Shown: positions 1-6,365 of the stretch, one piece after another
Numbering within the stretch: the first letter of the stretch is position 1
Layout of the letters: each line of letters starts with the position of its first letter
Source of the DNA: Janthinobacterium lividum
Lineage (GTDB): Bacteria; Pseudomonadota; Gammaproteobacteria; Steroidobacterales; Steroidobacteraceae
Reading direction: 5' to 3'
DNA length: 13,584 bases
Assembly: GCA_943327025.2 (NCBI GenBank)
Contig: CALPVO020000026.1
Span: 1 to 13,584, forward strand
The notes under the pieces: model-generated
Seen by the model: the letters and a program-made list of their open reading frames with translations, nothing else
Database searches by the model: none
Told to the model about the DNA's origin: nothing
Position numbers and translations under genes: made by a program

Positions 1-348
1 CATCCCTATTTCGCTACCATTGCGGGGCAACGAGTGTCCGCGCACCTCTGCATTGGCCGCGATGGCGGCGTGACGCAGTACGTGCCGTTTCATCGCCGCG
101 CGTGGCACGCCGGTGCCTCTTCATATCGGCACCGGGTGGCCTGTAACGACTATTCCATCGGCATTGAGCTCGAGGGGACTGACGACATCCCCTACACCGA
201 CCCGCAATACGTGCGGTTAGCACAGGTCTTGGCGGCCTTGCGCGGCAGTTACCCGCAGTTGGTCGACGTAGCCGGGCACAGTGATGTGGCGCCTGGCCGC
301 AAGACCGACCCGGGTCCCGCCTTCGACTGGCAGCGGGTGCCGCGATGA
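1..348 (+). CDS. ampD: AmpD, 1,6-anhydro-N-acetylmuramoyl-L-alanine amidase (5' end missing)
   Basis: This is the C-terminal 115 residues of a zinc amidase that cleaves anhydromuropeptides in the cytoplasm during peptidoglycan recycling; in many gammaproteobacteria its loss derepresses AmpC-type beta-lactamase. The reading frame is open from base 1 and begins HPYFATIAGQRVSAH. Family hallmarks are visible: VPFHRRAWHAGAS, the catalytic-core stretch SIGIELEGTDD, and near the end GHSDVAPGRKTDPGP, which carries the second zinc histidine, the conserved lysine and the zinc aspartate. The first zinc histidine lies before the window. A GTG at 34 is internal, not a start, because the residues before it match the family. 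The stop TGA overlaps the start of the next gene (ATGA, 345-348), so the two are probably cotranscribed, although a functional link between cell-wall recycling and B12 binding is not obvious. Confidence 0.95.
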   Translation, partial: HPYFATIAGQRVSAHLCIGRDGGVTQYVPFHRRAWHAGASSYRHRVACNDYSIGIELEGTDDIPYTDPQYVRLAQVLAALRGSYPQLVDVAGHSDVAPGRKTDPGPAFDWQRVPR

Positions 349-1202
349 GGCCTCGCGCTGCCCTTTGGCGCAGTTCGCTGGCGGCAGTGGTCTTGGCAGC
401 CGTCAGCGGTATGGCGCAGGCGGCAACGCCGCATCGGCTGATGAGCCTCGCGCCGAATCTCACCGAACTCGTTTACGCAGCCGGTGCGGGTGCGCACTTG
501 GTGGGTGTGGTGGCTTATAGCGACTATCCGGTCGCCGCGCAGCGCTTGCCATTGATTGGCGACGCCTTCCGTCTGGATTTCGAGCGGGTAATGGCCTTGC
601 AGCCGGACCTCGTTCTTGCATGGGGCAGTGGCACGCCGCGGGAGAATGTGGAGCGCCTCCGCGAGCTAGGCTTGCGGGTCGAGCCCTTGGCCGTCGACCA
701 TCTGGACGATATTCCGCTGGCGCTCGAGAAGATTGGTGATTGGGCAGGCACTGCCGGTGTGGCCCGACCAGCGGCGGCACGTTTTCGTGTGGCCCTGGCC
801 GAGCGCCGTCAGACACTCGCCAAGCACCGGGGGGTACCGCCGCGGGTCTTCATTCAGATTGGGCGTAACCCGTACTACACGGTGAATGACCAACACCTCA
901 TCGGCGAAGTGGTGGCGCTGTGCGGTGGACGCAATGTCTTTGGCGGGCTCTCGCAATTGGCGCCAGTGGTTGGGGAAGAAGATATTGTCGCTACTCGTCC
1001 GGAAGTCATTTTGATACTGGACGATGGGCGGGATGGCGGCGCTTCCGCCAAGGCTTGGCAGCGCTGGCGGCAGTTGCCTGCGGTACGTGCCGGGCGTGTC
1101 TACACGGTAGATTCGAATACCTTGGCACGTGCCACGCCGCGAGTACTGGTCGGTATAGCGACGGTATGCAGCAAGTTGCAGGGCATCAGCGGCAGGCGCT
1201 GA
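345..1202 (+). CDS. btuF: BtuF-like periplasmic cobalamin-binding protein of an ABC transporter
   Basis: This is a 285-residue periplasmic binding protein of the BtuF/FepB-like class. Residues 1-26 form a signal peptide (basic MRPR, hydrophobic core, AQA cleavage site). The mature part opens with RLMSLAPNLTELVYAAGAG, the usual start of BtuF-type proteins, followed by GVVAYSDYP and the region IGDAFRLDFERVMALQPDLVLAW. The C-terminal lobe contains the DIVATRPEVILIL motif. It should capture cobalamin delivered by BtuB and pass it to a BtuCD permease/ATPase, neither of which is in this window. The ATG overlaps the ampD stop by 4 bp and has no strong ribosome-binding site, pointing to translational coupling. 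It converges on the minus-strand block that ends with yjdM. Assignment to cobalamin rather than iron-siderophore binding rests on sequence character and on nearby btuB/pduO. Confidence 0.85.
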   Translation: MRPRAALWRSSLAAVVLAAVSGMAQAATPHRLMSLAPNLTELVYAAGAGAHLVGVVAYSDYPVAAQRLPLIGDAFRLDFERVMALQPDLVLAWGSGTPRENVERLRELGLRVEPLAVDHLDDIPLALEKIGDWAGTAGVARPAAARFRVALAERRQTLAKHRGVPPRVFIQIGRNPYYTVNDQHLIGEVVALCGGRNVFGGLSQLAPVVGEEDIVATRPEVILILDDGRDGGASAKAWQRWRQLPAVRAGRVYTVDSNTLARATPRVLVGIATVCSKLQGISGRR

Positions 1203-1263
1203 CGCAAACGGCAGAGCGCAAGCCGTGGTCCGCTAGCCTGAAGGAGTGCTCGGGTTGTCACTC

Positions 1264-1286
1264 GCGCAAGGCTTCACGCCTTGCGC
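1264..1286. terminator. Perfect 9-bp hairpin between convergent btuF and yjdM
   Basis: GCGCAAGGC (1264-1272) and GCCTTGCGC (1278-1286) pair perfectly around a 5-nt loop. The TGA stop of the minus-strand yjdM gene lies in that loop. No T-tract follows on either strand, so it is not a textbook intrinsic terminator. Its place between converging genes suggests a bidirectional terminator or an mRNA 3'-end stabiliser. Confidence 0.5.
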
Positions 1287-1624
1287 ACGAACTCCGACTT
1301 CAGGCGCATGGCGCCGAAGCCTTCAATCTTGCAGTCGATGTCGTGGCCGTCTTCGGCCTCCAGCACCAAGCGTATGTTGCGCACCTTGGTGCCAACCTTC
1401 ACGACGCTGGAGGTTCCCTTTACCTTCAGGTCCTTGATGACGGTGACGCTATCACCTTCCGTGAGCACGTTGCCGTTCGAGTCCTTGATGACCTTCGGGC
1501 CTTCTGCTTCTGCCGCTGCGGATCCGCGTTCCCACTCATGACCACACTCGGGGCAGACGTAACGCTGCCCGTCGTCGTAGGTTAGCGTTGAAGCACATTG
1601 CGGGCAGGGCGGCAGGGCGTCCAG
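1274..1624 (-). CDS. yjdM: YjdM/PhnA-family zinc-ribbon protein, apparent CTG start
   Basis: The translated frame gives about 116 residues with the full family layout: an N-terminal zinc ribbon (Cys7, Cys10, Cys24, Cys27 in CPQC and CPEC), a linker, and the C-terminal PhnA domain ([14 protein letters not shown], then [10 protein letters not shown], then [17 protein letters not shown]). E. coli YjdM is about 111 residues. Its cellular role is unsettled despite the historical alkylphosphonate name. The first standard start (GTG at 1468) would remove the whole zinc ribbon. Between the desaturase TAA (1649-1651) and the first cysteine there is no ATG, GTG or TTG in frame. I place the start at CTG 1622-1624 because AGGA lies 8 nt upstream and it gives the expected N-terminal length. 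CTG 1628-1630 is an alternative. The gene is in the same frame as the desaturase just upstream, so stop readthrough or a point mutation or sequencing error in the start codon are other options. Confidence 0.8.
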   Translation of the reverse strand: MDALPPCPQCASTLTYDDGQRYVCPECGHEWERGSAAAEAEGPKVIKDSNGNVLTEGDSVTVIKDLKVKGTSSVVKVGTKVRNIRLVLEAEDGHDIDCKIEGFGAMRLKSEFVRKA

Positions 1625-1648
1625 CGACAGGTTCCTGAGTCTGCTGAG

Positions 1649-2797
1649 TTAGGCCGCCGCCGCGACAGGCACGGCAGCCACCAACTCGGCCAAGCGACGA
1701 CGCTGCTCGCGCAGGGCCGCCACGATTTCTTTTGAGCGCTCGCGGAAGTGGGCGAGGTCTTGCTGGCGCAGGTCCATTACCTTTGACCATTCCGCCAAGG
1801 TGGCGCGGAACGCTTCCACTTCCTGCTGTACGCGGGCACGCAACGGCGCCGCCAAGCGCGCCAGGCTTTCGCTGATGTCGACGTCAGCCGACGCGGCAGC
1901 ACCAGCGCCGAGGCGGCGCAGCTGCATTTCCACGACGGCACGCTGGATGGTGACGTCGGGCGTGCGGCGGAGACTGTGCGTCAGGCGCAGCTTCGACAGG
2001 GCCCAAATGAACCACTTGGTCGGGTCCCACTGCCACCAACGAATGGCATTGCGGTAGTCGTGCAGGAAGTGATGGTGGAAGTTGTGGTAACCCTCGCCGT
2101 AGGTCAAGAAGGCGAGTACCGGGTTGTCCTTGGCGCTATTGCGGTCGTTGTAGGGCTGGGTGCCCCACATGTGCGCGAGCGAATTGATGAAGAAGGTGAC
2201 GTGATGGCTGATGACCAAACGCGTGACGCCGGCCAGTAGCAACATGCCCCAGAAATCGCCAAAGTACAGGCCGAGGGCGACGGGGATGCCGAAATTGGTG
2301 AGCAGGACCAACGGCAGGTAGTACCGGTGCTGGAAGCGCAGCATGGGGTCGCGCTCGAGATCCTTGACCAAGTTGAAATCCGGCGTGGCGCTTGGGTAGT
2401 TGCGCAGCATCCAGCCGATATGCGAGTACCAGAACCCACGGCCGGCCGAGTACGGGTCGACTTCGTTGTCATCACAGAAGCGGTGATGGACGCGGTGGTT
2501 GGCGGACCAGATGAGCACGCTGTTCTGGATGGCCATGGTGCCGAATACCAGCAACGGCAACCGCACCAGCCAGTGGGCCTCATAGGCGCGGTGCGACCAC
2601 AAACGGTGGTACCCCGCGGTGATGGACATGCCGTTGGCAGCCACTAGGAACGTGGCGCAGAGCACCGTGGCCAACGAGTAGCCATGGGTGAACCCATACC
2701 AAGGCGCTACCACGAGAGCGATGACGCCCGTGATGACGAAGACCAGCGAGGCTGGCCAATTGATGGAGCGGACCGGTTCGACGGCGGGGTTAGACAT
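1649..2797 (-). CDS. Membrane acyl-CoA (delta-9 type) fatty acid desaturase
   Basis: This is a 382-residue integral-membrane di-iron desaturase of the stearoyl-CoA family, which uses O2 to place a double bond in an acyl chain. All three histidine boxes are present: HRLWSH at 64-69, HRVHH at 101-105 and HNFHH at 238-242, separated by hydrophobic segments (about 17-36, 43-60, 76-95 and 160-190). The electron donor is not encoded nearby. From about residue 300 there is an 80-residue charged, probably coiled-coil tail rich in Arg/Glu/Gln that ends VAAVPVAAAA. This tail goes beyond the catalytic core and could mediate oligomerisation; that is inference. The ATG follows GGTGAAG at suitable spacing and overlaps the TAA of a 21-codon ORF (TAATG). 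The gene lies 76 bp downstream of the [2Fe-2S] subunit gene and shares its strand with yjdM, so all three may be in one transcript. Confidence 0.93.
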   Translation of the reverse strand: MSNPAVEPVRSINWPASLVFVITGVIALVVAPWYGFTHGYSLATVLCATFLVAANGMSITAGYHRLWSHRAYEAHWLVRLPLLVFGTMAIQNSVLIWSANHRVHHRFCDDNEVDPYSAGRGFWYSHIGWMLRNYPSATPDFNLVKDLERDPMLRFQHRYYLPLVLLTNFGIPVALGLYFGDFWGMLLLAGVTRLVISHHVTFFINSLAHMWGTQPYNDRNSAKDNPVLAFLTYGEGYHNFHHHFLHDYRNAIRWWQWDPTKWFIWALSKLRLTHSLRRTPDVTIQRAVVEMQLRRLGAGAAASADVDISESLARLAAPLRARVQQEVEAFRATLAEWSKVMDLRQQDLAHFRERSKEIVAALREQRRRLAELVAAVPVAAAA

Positions 2798-2862
2798 TAG
2801 ATCTTCACCACTTGCTGATTCGCGATAGGGAGGGTAGGGCTGAGAGAGAGGGCCGGCTTCAT
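2797..2862 (-). CDS. Possible 21-residue leader ORF coupled to the desaturase
   Basis: An ATG at 2860-2862 opens a 21-codon frame (MKPALSLSPTLPIANQQVVKI) whose TAA overlaps the desaturase ATG by one base (TAATG). That arrangement is typical of translational coupling. No clear Shine-Dalgarno precedes it and I do not recognise the peptide, so it may be chance. No function is proposed. Confidence 0.2.
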   Translation of the reverse strand: MKPALSLSPTLPIANQQVVKI

Positions 2863-2873
2863 GGACGTGCCGC

Positions 2874-3338
2874 TTACTGGCCCGATTTCATGAGTTCAGC
2901 CGCGCGGTGGATGGCACTGCGGATGCGCGGATAAGTACCACAGCGGCAGAGGTTACCGGACATGGCGACGTCGATGTCCGCGTCGGTGGGGGCAGGGTTG
3001 CGGGCGAGCAGTGCGGTAGCGGACATGATCTGTCCCGACTGACAGTAACCGCATTGCGGGACGTCCAACTCCACCCACGCCCGCTGCACGGGGTGGGAAC
3101 CGTCCGCGGAGACACCTTCGATGGTGGTGACTTTGCGCCCTGCCACGGCCTCCAGCGGAAGCTGACAAGAACGGACCGGCTCGCCATCCAGATGCACCGT
3201 GCAAGCGCCGCATAGGGCAGCGCCGCAGCCGAACTTGGTCCCGGTCATGCCAAGGTGATCGCGCAGGACCCACAGGAGCGGCGTCTGCGGCGCGGCGTCG
3301 GTAGGGACCGACTGACCGTTCACATTGAGCTGCAGCAT
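2874..3338 (-). CDS. [2Fe-2S] small subunit of a xanthine-oxidase-family molybdenum hydroxylase (IorA-like)
   Basis: This is a 154-residue protein with two ferredoxin-type domains. The N-terminal plant-type cluster ligands are Cys38, Cys43, Cys46 and Cys58 ([17 protein letters not shown] and SCQLP). The C-terminal helical-domain ligands are Cys96, Cys99, Cys131 and Cys133 ([11 protein letters not shown] and [12 protein letters not shown]). This pattern is that of the alpha subunit of isoquinoline 1-oxidoreductase and related aldehyde/aromatic hydroxylases, which passes electrons from the molybdenum site. ATG 3336-3338 was chosen because AGGGGG lies at good spacing and the family begins with a short beta strand there; an upstream in-frame start at 3404 would add low-complexity residues inside the hairpin region. 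The molybdopterin-binding large subunit, normally the next gene, is absent: the desaturase follows instead. Either it pairs with a subunit encoded elsewhere or it is a relic of a larger operon, but all eight cysteines are kept. Confidence 0.9.
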   Translation of the reverse strand: MLQLNVNGQSVPTDAAPQTPLLWVLRDHLGMTGTKFGCGAALCGACTVHLDGEPVRSCQLPLEAVAGRKVTTIEGVSADGSHPVQRAWVELDVPQCGYCQSGQIMSATALLARNPAPTDADIDVAMSGNLCRCGTYPRIRSAIHRAAELMKSGQ

Positions 3339-3375
3339 GGAAGAGCCCCCTGGCAATGGATAGCGAGATCCACCA

Positions 3376-3402
3376 GACTTCGGGGCGCGGGACCCCGAAG
3401 TC
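3376..3402. repeat. Perfect 10-bp inverted repeat upstream of the [2Fe-2S] gene
   Basis: GACTTCGGGG (3376-3385) and CCCCGAAGTC (3393-3402) form a 10-bp stem with a 7-nt loop. On the minus strand it is the last of three consecutive hairpins between pduO and the [2Fe-2S] gene. No T-run follows, so it could be a Rho-independent-like stop lacking U, a processing site or a leader element. Confidence 0.5.
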
Positions 3403-3407
3403 AAGCG

Positions 3408-3438
3408 GGTTCGGACCGCCCCATGGGTGGACCGAACC
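3408..3438. repeat. Long imperfect hairpin in the pduO to [2Fe-2S] gap
   Basis: GGTTCGG (3408-3414) pairs with CCGAACC (3432-3438). After one A-A mismatch the stem continues CCGCCC with GGGTGG (one G-T pair), leaving a 3-nt loop, CAT. The result is a 14-position stem, the strongest structure in this intergenic stretch. Confidence 0.5.
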
Positions 3439-3457
3439 GAAGCCCATTGTAGGGAGT

Positions 3458-3476
3458 GGTTGGCTATACGCCAACC
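3458..3476 (-). terminator. Hairpin just after the pduO stop
   Basis: GGTTGGC (3458-3464) and GCCAACC (3470-3476) form a perfect 7-bp stem with a 5-nt loop, six bases beyond the pduO stop codon. Position suggests an operon-end structure for btuB-pduO, but no T-tract follows on the minus strand. Confidence 0.4.
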
Positions 3477-3481
3477 TGAAT

Positions 3482-4024
3482 CTAGCGCTGCCAGAGCACC
3501 TCACCGCCCGATTCGACGCGCGCCAGCACCCGGGCGATGACAAACAGCAGGTCAGACAGGCGATTGAGGTACTGGAGCACCTCTTCGGCGACCTCTTCTT
3601 CCGCCGCGAGACTCAAGACCCGCCGTTCCGCCCGCCGCACCACGGTTCTCGCCACATGGCAGGCAGCGGCGGCGGCACCGCCCCCCGGCAGGATGAACTC
3701 CTTGAGCGCGGGCAAGGGTTCATTGAACGCATCCAACTCGCGTTCGAGACGCTCGATGGCGGTGGCTTGCACCATGCGGTAACCGGGAATGCAGAGTTCC
3801 CCGCCAAGGTTGAAAAGGTCGTGCTGGACTTGGAGCAAACAGGCGCGCACGGCCTCCGGAACCGCAGGGACCGCCAGCACGACGCCCAAGTGGCTGTTGG
3901 CCTCGTCGACGGTGCCATAGGCTTCTACCCGTAGCGCGTCCTTGCGGACACGACTACCGTCGCCGAGGCCTGTGGTGCCGTCGTCACCGGTGCGGGTATA
4001 GATGCGGGAGAGCCGTGCGCCCAT
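3482..4024 (-). CDS. pduO: PduO-type cob(I)alamin adenosyltransferase
   Basis: This is a 180-residue ATP:corrinoid adenosyltransferase that turns cob(I)alamin into adenosylcobalamin in the cytoplasm. Family marks are the N-terminal ATP-binding stretch [15 protein letters not shown] (residues 9-23), the subunit-contact motif [15 protein letters not shown] (33-47) and the C-terminal signature [18 protein letters not shown] followed by RRAERR (about 110-135). The length matches PduO-type single-domain enzymes. Its start lies 11 bp after the btuB stop, so the two almost certainly share the riboswitch-controlled transcript: uptake plus activation of scavenged corrinoid. It could act in assimilating imported cobalamin, since no de novo synthesis genes are visible here. 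Three hairpins follow its stop. Confidence 0.95.
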   Translation of the reverse strand: MGARLSRIYTRTGDDGTTGLGDGSRVRKDALRVEAYGTVDEANSHLGVVLAVPAVPEAVRACLLQVQHDLFNLGGELCIPGYRMVQATAIERLERELDAFNEPLPALKEFILPGGGAAAAACHVARTVVRRAERRVLSLAAEEEVAEEVLQYLNRLSDLLFVIARVLARVESGGEVLWQR

Positions 4025-4035
4025 GGTATTGGCCT

Positions 4036-5877
4036 TTAGCGAAAAGAGTAGTGGGTGCCGGCGAACAGGGCCCGGCGCGGGGTGTTGTAGCCCTGCGCCA
4101 GTTCGTAGCGTTCGTCCGTCAGGTTCTCGAGGCGCAACTGCGCTGTCCAGCGCGGCAGCAGTTCGACGTTCGCCGACAGTGTGGCGACCGTATAAGGCGC
4201 CAGGCGCACGTCACCGAAGTCCGCCCTTGCCCCCGAACGGAGTACGTCGAGGCTAACTGAGTGACGCCCGTTCTCGCCGAAGTGGCGCTCGACGCCGGCG
4301 GTGACCGAGGTGCGGGCGCGCCGCAGCAACCAAGTGTCGTTGCTGATATCGCGTGGGCTGGAGCGCGTGCCCTCGAGATGCGCGCTCCAAGCCTCACCAC
4401 GCCAGTGGTAGGTCAGTTCCATGCCCTGGATGCGCGCTTGTTCCAGGTTCTGGTTCTGGCCGTCGAACGTGGTGAAATCCGTCACCACGTACTGGATGAG
4501 GTCCGTGATGCGGTTGCGAAACGCTGCCACTCGCACCTGATGACCTGGTGCTGGCTGCCACGCGGCGGCGATTTCGACATTACGGGCCTTTTCCGGCGCC
4601 AAGGCAGGGTTACCGCCGAAGCCGAAACGATCGGTGCTGTCGGGTGCGCGGAACGCGGTGCCGGCGCTGATGCTGAAACGCAGGGCTTGCAGCGGCTGCC
4701 AGCCGTATTCCGCATTCCAGGTGGCTTGGCTGCCCGCGCTGCTGTGGTCGGTATAGCCAAGACCCAGCAATACTTTGTGCTTTGCGCTGCCGTCCAGCGC
4801 GAACTGGTCTTGAACGTAAAAGCTGTTGCTGTTCGTGGCGACGTCGAAGAGGCTGTCGAACGAAGCCGCGCGGGTGGTTTCACGCTGTAGCAGAGTACCG
4901 ACCGTCAACTGATGGCCGCCTAGGGTCACGTCGTTCTGCCAGTCCACCGTGTTGCGGCGCGTCAGCGAACTATCGAAGTTCATCAGATAGTCGGGCTTCT
5001 GGTTCTGCTGCAGGTCGTCCTGCATATGGGCCACGCGCAAAGTAGTGCTCCACTGGTCGTTCACCGGTAGGCGTACGGTCAGGGCGGCGACATCGTTCAC
5101 GTAGTCCTGATCCACAGGGGACAGGAAGAAGTCGGCATATTGGGCGGTGCCACTGGCGCGCCAGCCCTGCAGCATCACTTCGGCACGGCCAATTTCGCCA
5201 CGCAAGGCGATGGTGTAGGAGCGGTTGTCGTAACCGCGGGCCAGCGTGGACGCGCTCTGGGTGGGGAAGCCATCGGCCTGCAGCCAGGAGGCACCAAAGG
5301 ACGCGGACATCGTTTCGCCCGCCAGCGCGCCTTGGACGTTCGCTTCGCGCGTGCCCCAACGACCAGCGCCGAAGCCCACCTCGAGCAGGTTGTTTTCCGG
5401 GCGACGGGTGAAGACCTGCACCACACCACCGATGGCGTCACTGCCATAAAGCGTGGACAGCGGGCCCTTCACGACCTCGACGCGCTCCAGCAGGGCGGTG
5501 GGCAGGTTCTGTAACGACGCGCCGCCGATGGTGCCGGGGTTGAAGCGTACGCCATCGACTAGTACTAGCGAATGGTTGCTGTCGGCGCCGCGGATGAACA
5601 TGGAAGTGTTCTGACCAACGCCGCCGCTGCGGCTGAATTCCAGCCCGGTGCGGAAGCGCAGCAGGTCGGAAAGCTCGGCACCCGTGGCGCGGGCCAGCTC
5701 TTCGCGCGTCAACACGGCGATGCTGGCGTCGACATCGACGAGCTTTTCCGGGGTGCGGGTGGCAGTGATGAAGAATTCGTCGTTAGCGGTGTTGGGCGCG
5801 GTGGCGGCCATCGATAACGACGAAAGGACAACGCCGAGGACGGCGCCAACGGCAATAGACAACGGGTGACGGGACAT
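4036..5877 (-). CDS. btuB: BtuB, TonB-dependent outer-membrane cobalamin receptor
   Basis: This is a 613-residue outer-membrane receptor, close to the 614 of E. coli BtuB. A signal peptide (MSRHPLSIAVGAVLGVVLSS core, ending near residues 22-27) is followed by a TonB box, DEFFITATR (33-41). The plug domain shows LTREELARATGAELSDLL, SMFIRGADSNHSLVLVDG, then LLERVEVVKGPLSTLYGSDAIGG. The rest is a 22-strand-type barrel ending RALFAGTHYSFR. The final residue is Arg, one past the aromatic residue that usually ends such barrels. The start at 5875-5877 is chosen over in-frame upstream starts (to 6114) because it begins a proper signal peptide and has AGAG 6 nt upstream; the longer frame would translate the riboswitch. 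Expression is predicted to be repressed by adenosylcobalamin through the upstream riboswitch. The next gene, pduO, follows after 11 bp. Confidence 0.95.
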   Translation of the reverse strand: MSRHPLSIAVGAVLGVVLSSLSMAATAPNTANDEFFITATRTPEKLVDVDASIAVLTREELARATGAELSDLLRFRTGLEFSRSGGVGQNTSMFIRGADSNHSLVLVDGVRFNPGTIGGASLQNLPTALLERVEVVKGPLSTLYGSDAIGGVVQVFTRRPENNLLEVGFGAGRWGTREANVQGALAGETMSASFGASWLQADGFPTQSASTLARGYDNRSYTIALRGEIGRAEVMLQGWRASGTAQYADFFLSPVDQDYVNDVAALTVRLPVNDQWSTTLRVAHMQDDLQQNQKPDYLMNFDSSLTRRNTVDWQNDVTLGGHQLTVGTLLQRETTRAASFDSLFDVATNSNSFYVQDQFALDGSAKHKVLLGLGYTDHSSAGSQATWNAEYGWQPLQALRFSISAGTAFRAPDSTDRFGFGGNPALAPEKARNVEIAAAWQPAPGHQVRVAAFRNRITDLIQYVVTDFTTFDGQNQNLEQARIQGMELTYHWRGEAWSAHLEGTRSSPRDISNDTWLLRRARTSVTAGVERHFGENGRHSVSLDVLRSGARADFGDVRLAPYTVATLSANVELLPRWTAQLRLENLTDERYELAQGYNTPRRALFAGTHYSFR

Positions 5878-5893
5878 TTTTTTCTCTATGCGC

Positions 5894-5915
5894 TGCCCTG
5901 CTCGCCCGCAGGGCA
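5894..5915 (-). promoter_or_regulatory. Hairpin just upstream of the btuB ribosome-binding site
   Basis: TGCCCTGC (5894-5901) and GCAGGGCA (5908-5915) make a perfect 8-bp stem with a 6-nt loop, ending about 7 bases before the AGAG ribosome-binding site of btuB. It may be part of the riboswitch expression platform acting on translation initiation, but it does not itself cover the site. The rest of 5878-6042 is leader between riboswitch and gene with no other clear element. Confidence 0.4.
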
Positions 5916-6042
5916 TGGATTGAAAATCCGGAACGCAATGAGAAGGGCAGGCGGACGATGGCGCAATGCTCGCGGACGCGCAGGGCGCCCACAAAAAGCC
6001 ATCGGCCACCCGTATTCGCCCACCGCGCGACGGATGCCATGT

Positions 6043-6275
6043 GTTCAAGGCCGGTCTCCGGACTTTCGAGGGGGGTGCAAGCCACGCCTGCATTCCCACC
6101 GGACGCCTTCCCACAGCCCGAAAGCTGCAGTGGCTGCGACCGCACTGGCCAGGCTGGCGCCTGAAGCCGTGTACGGTCGCGGACCGGGTTCACTCGATTA
6201 CCGTTGCGGGGGCAGCGCCGGATTCACACCGGCTTCCCGATTAACCTGTCCGCTTGCGCGAGCAGGTCACCTCAA
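6043..6275 (-). ncRNA. Cobalamin (AdoCbl) riboswitch controlling btuB-pduO
   Basis: Read on the minus strand, the leader has the ordered core of the cobalamin riboswitch. First come GGGAAGCCGGTGTGAATCC and the CTGCCCCCGCAACGGTAA segment (6198-6238). GCCACTG follows at 6128-6134 within the variable middle part. Last is the B12 box AGTCCGGAGACCGGCC at 6049-6064. The element starts a few bases after the predicted transcription start near 6278. Ligand binding normally lowers btuB expression. About 165 nt separate the B12 box from the btuB ATG. I found no convincing terminator with a U-tract there, so translational control (or Rho-dependent termination) seems more likely than intrinsic attenuation. 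Exact boundaries are approximate. Confidence 0.96.
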
Positions 6276-6284
6276 CACGCGCAC

Positions 6285-6313
6285 AGCATAGAGCTTGGCA
6301 GGGTTGGGGTCAA
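6285..6313 (-). promoter_or_regulatory. Sigma-70 promoter of the btuB riboswitch leader
   Basis: On the minus strand TTGACC (-35, 6308-6313) is separated by exactly 17 bp from TATGCT (-10, 6285-6290). The predicted start is near 6278, just before the riboswitch begins, which fits well. Confidence 0.75.
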
Positions 6314-6333
6314 TTTTCCCCCAGTGCTAGCAT
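6304..6333 (+). promoter_or_regulatory. Candidate promoter of the S9 peptidase gene
   Basis: On the plus strand TTGGGG (6304-6309) and an extended -10, TGC-TAGCAT (TAGCAT 6328-6333), are 18 bp apart. The predicted start near 6340 would leave a 26-nt leader with GGAG at 6356-6359. The -35 overlaps the -35 of the divergent btuB promoter. Confidence 0.4.
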
Positions 6334-6365
6334 CGCGCAAACACACCTGCAGCGTGGAGTGATGC

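Noticed and set aside
920..1585. A 221-codon plus-strand frame overlapping the btuF end and yjdM.
   Set aside because: It is a shadow of two well-supported genes; the protein has low-complexity, non-family composition.
3339..3404. Longer start for the [2Fe-2S] protein.
   Set aside because: It lies in a strong hairpin and adds non-conserved residues; ATG 3338 has a good ribosome-binding site.
3356..3934. A 192-codon plus-strand frame.
   Set aside because: It is antisense to pduO, which has clear family motifs, and runs through the hairpin region.
5993..5997. T5 run on the minus strand as a riboswitch terminator.
   Set aside because: I could not find a stable stem directly before it.
5878..6114. 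N-terminal extension of the btuB frame (up to 79 extra residues).
   Set aside because: It would translate the riboswitch core and leader; the residues look unlike any signal peptide, while the start at 5877 begins a proper one.
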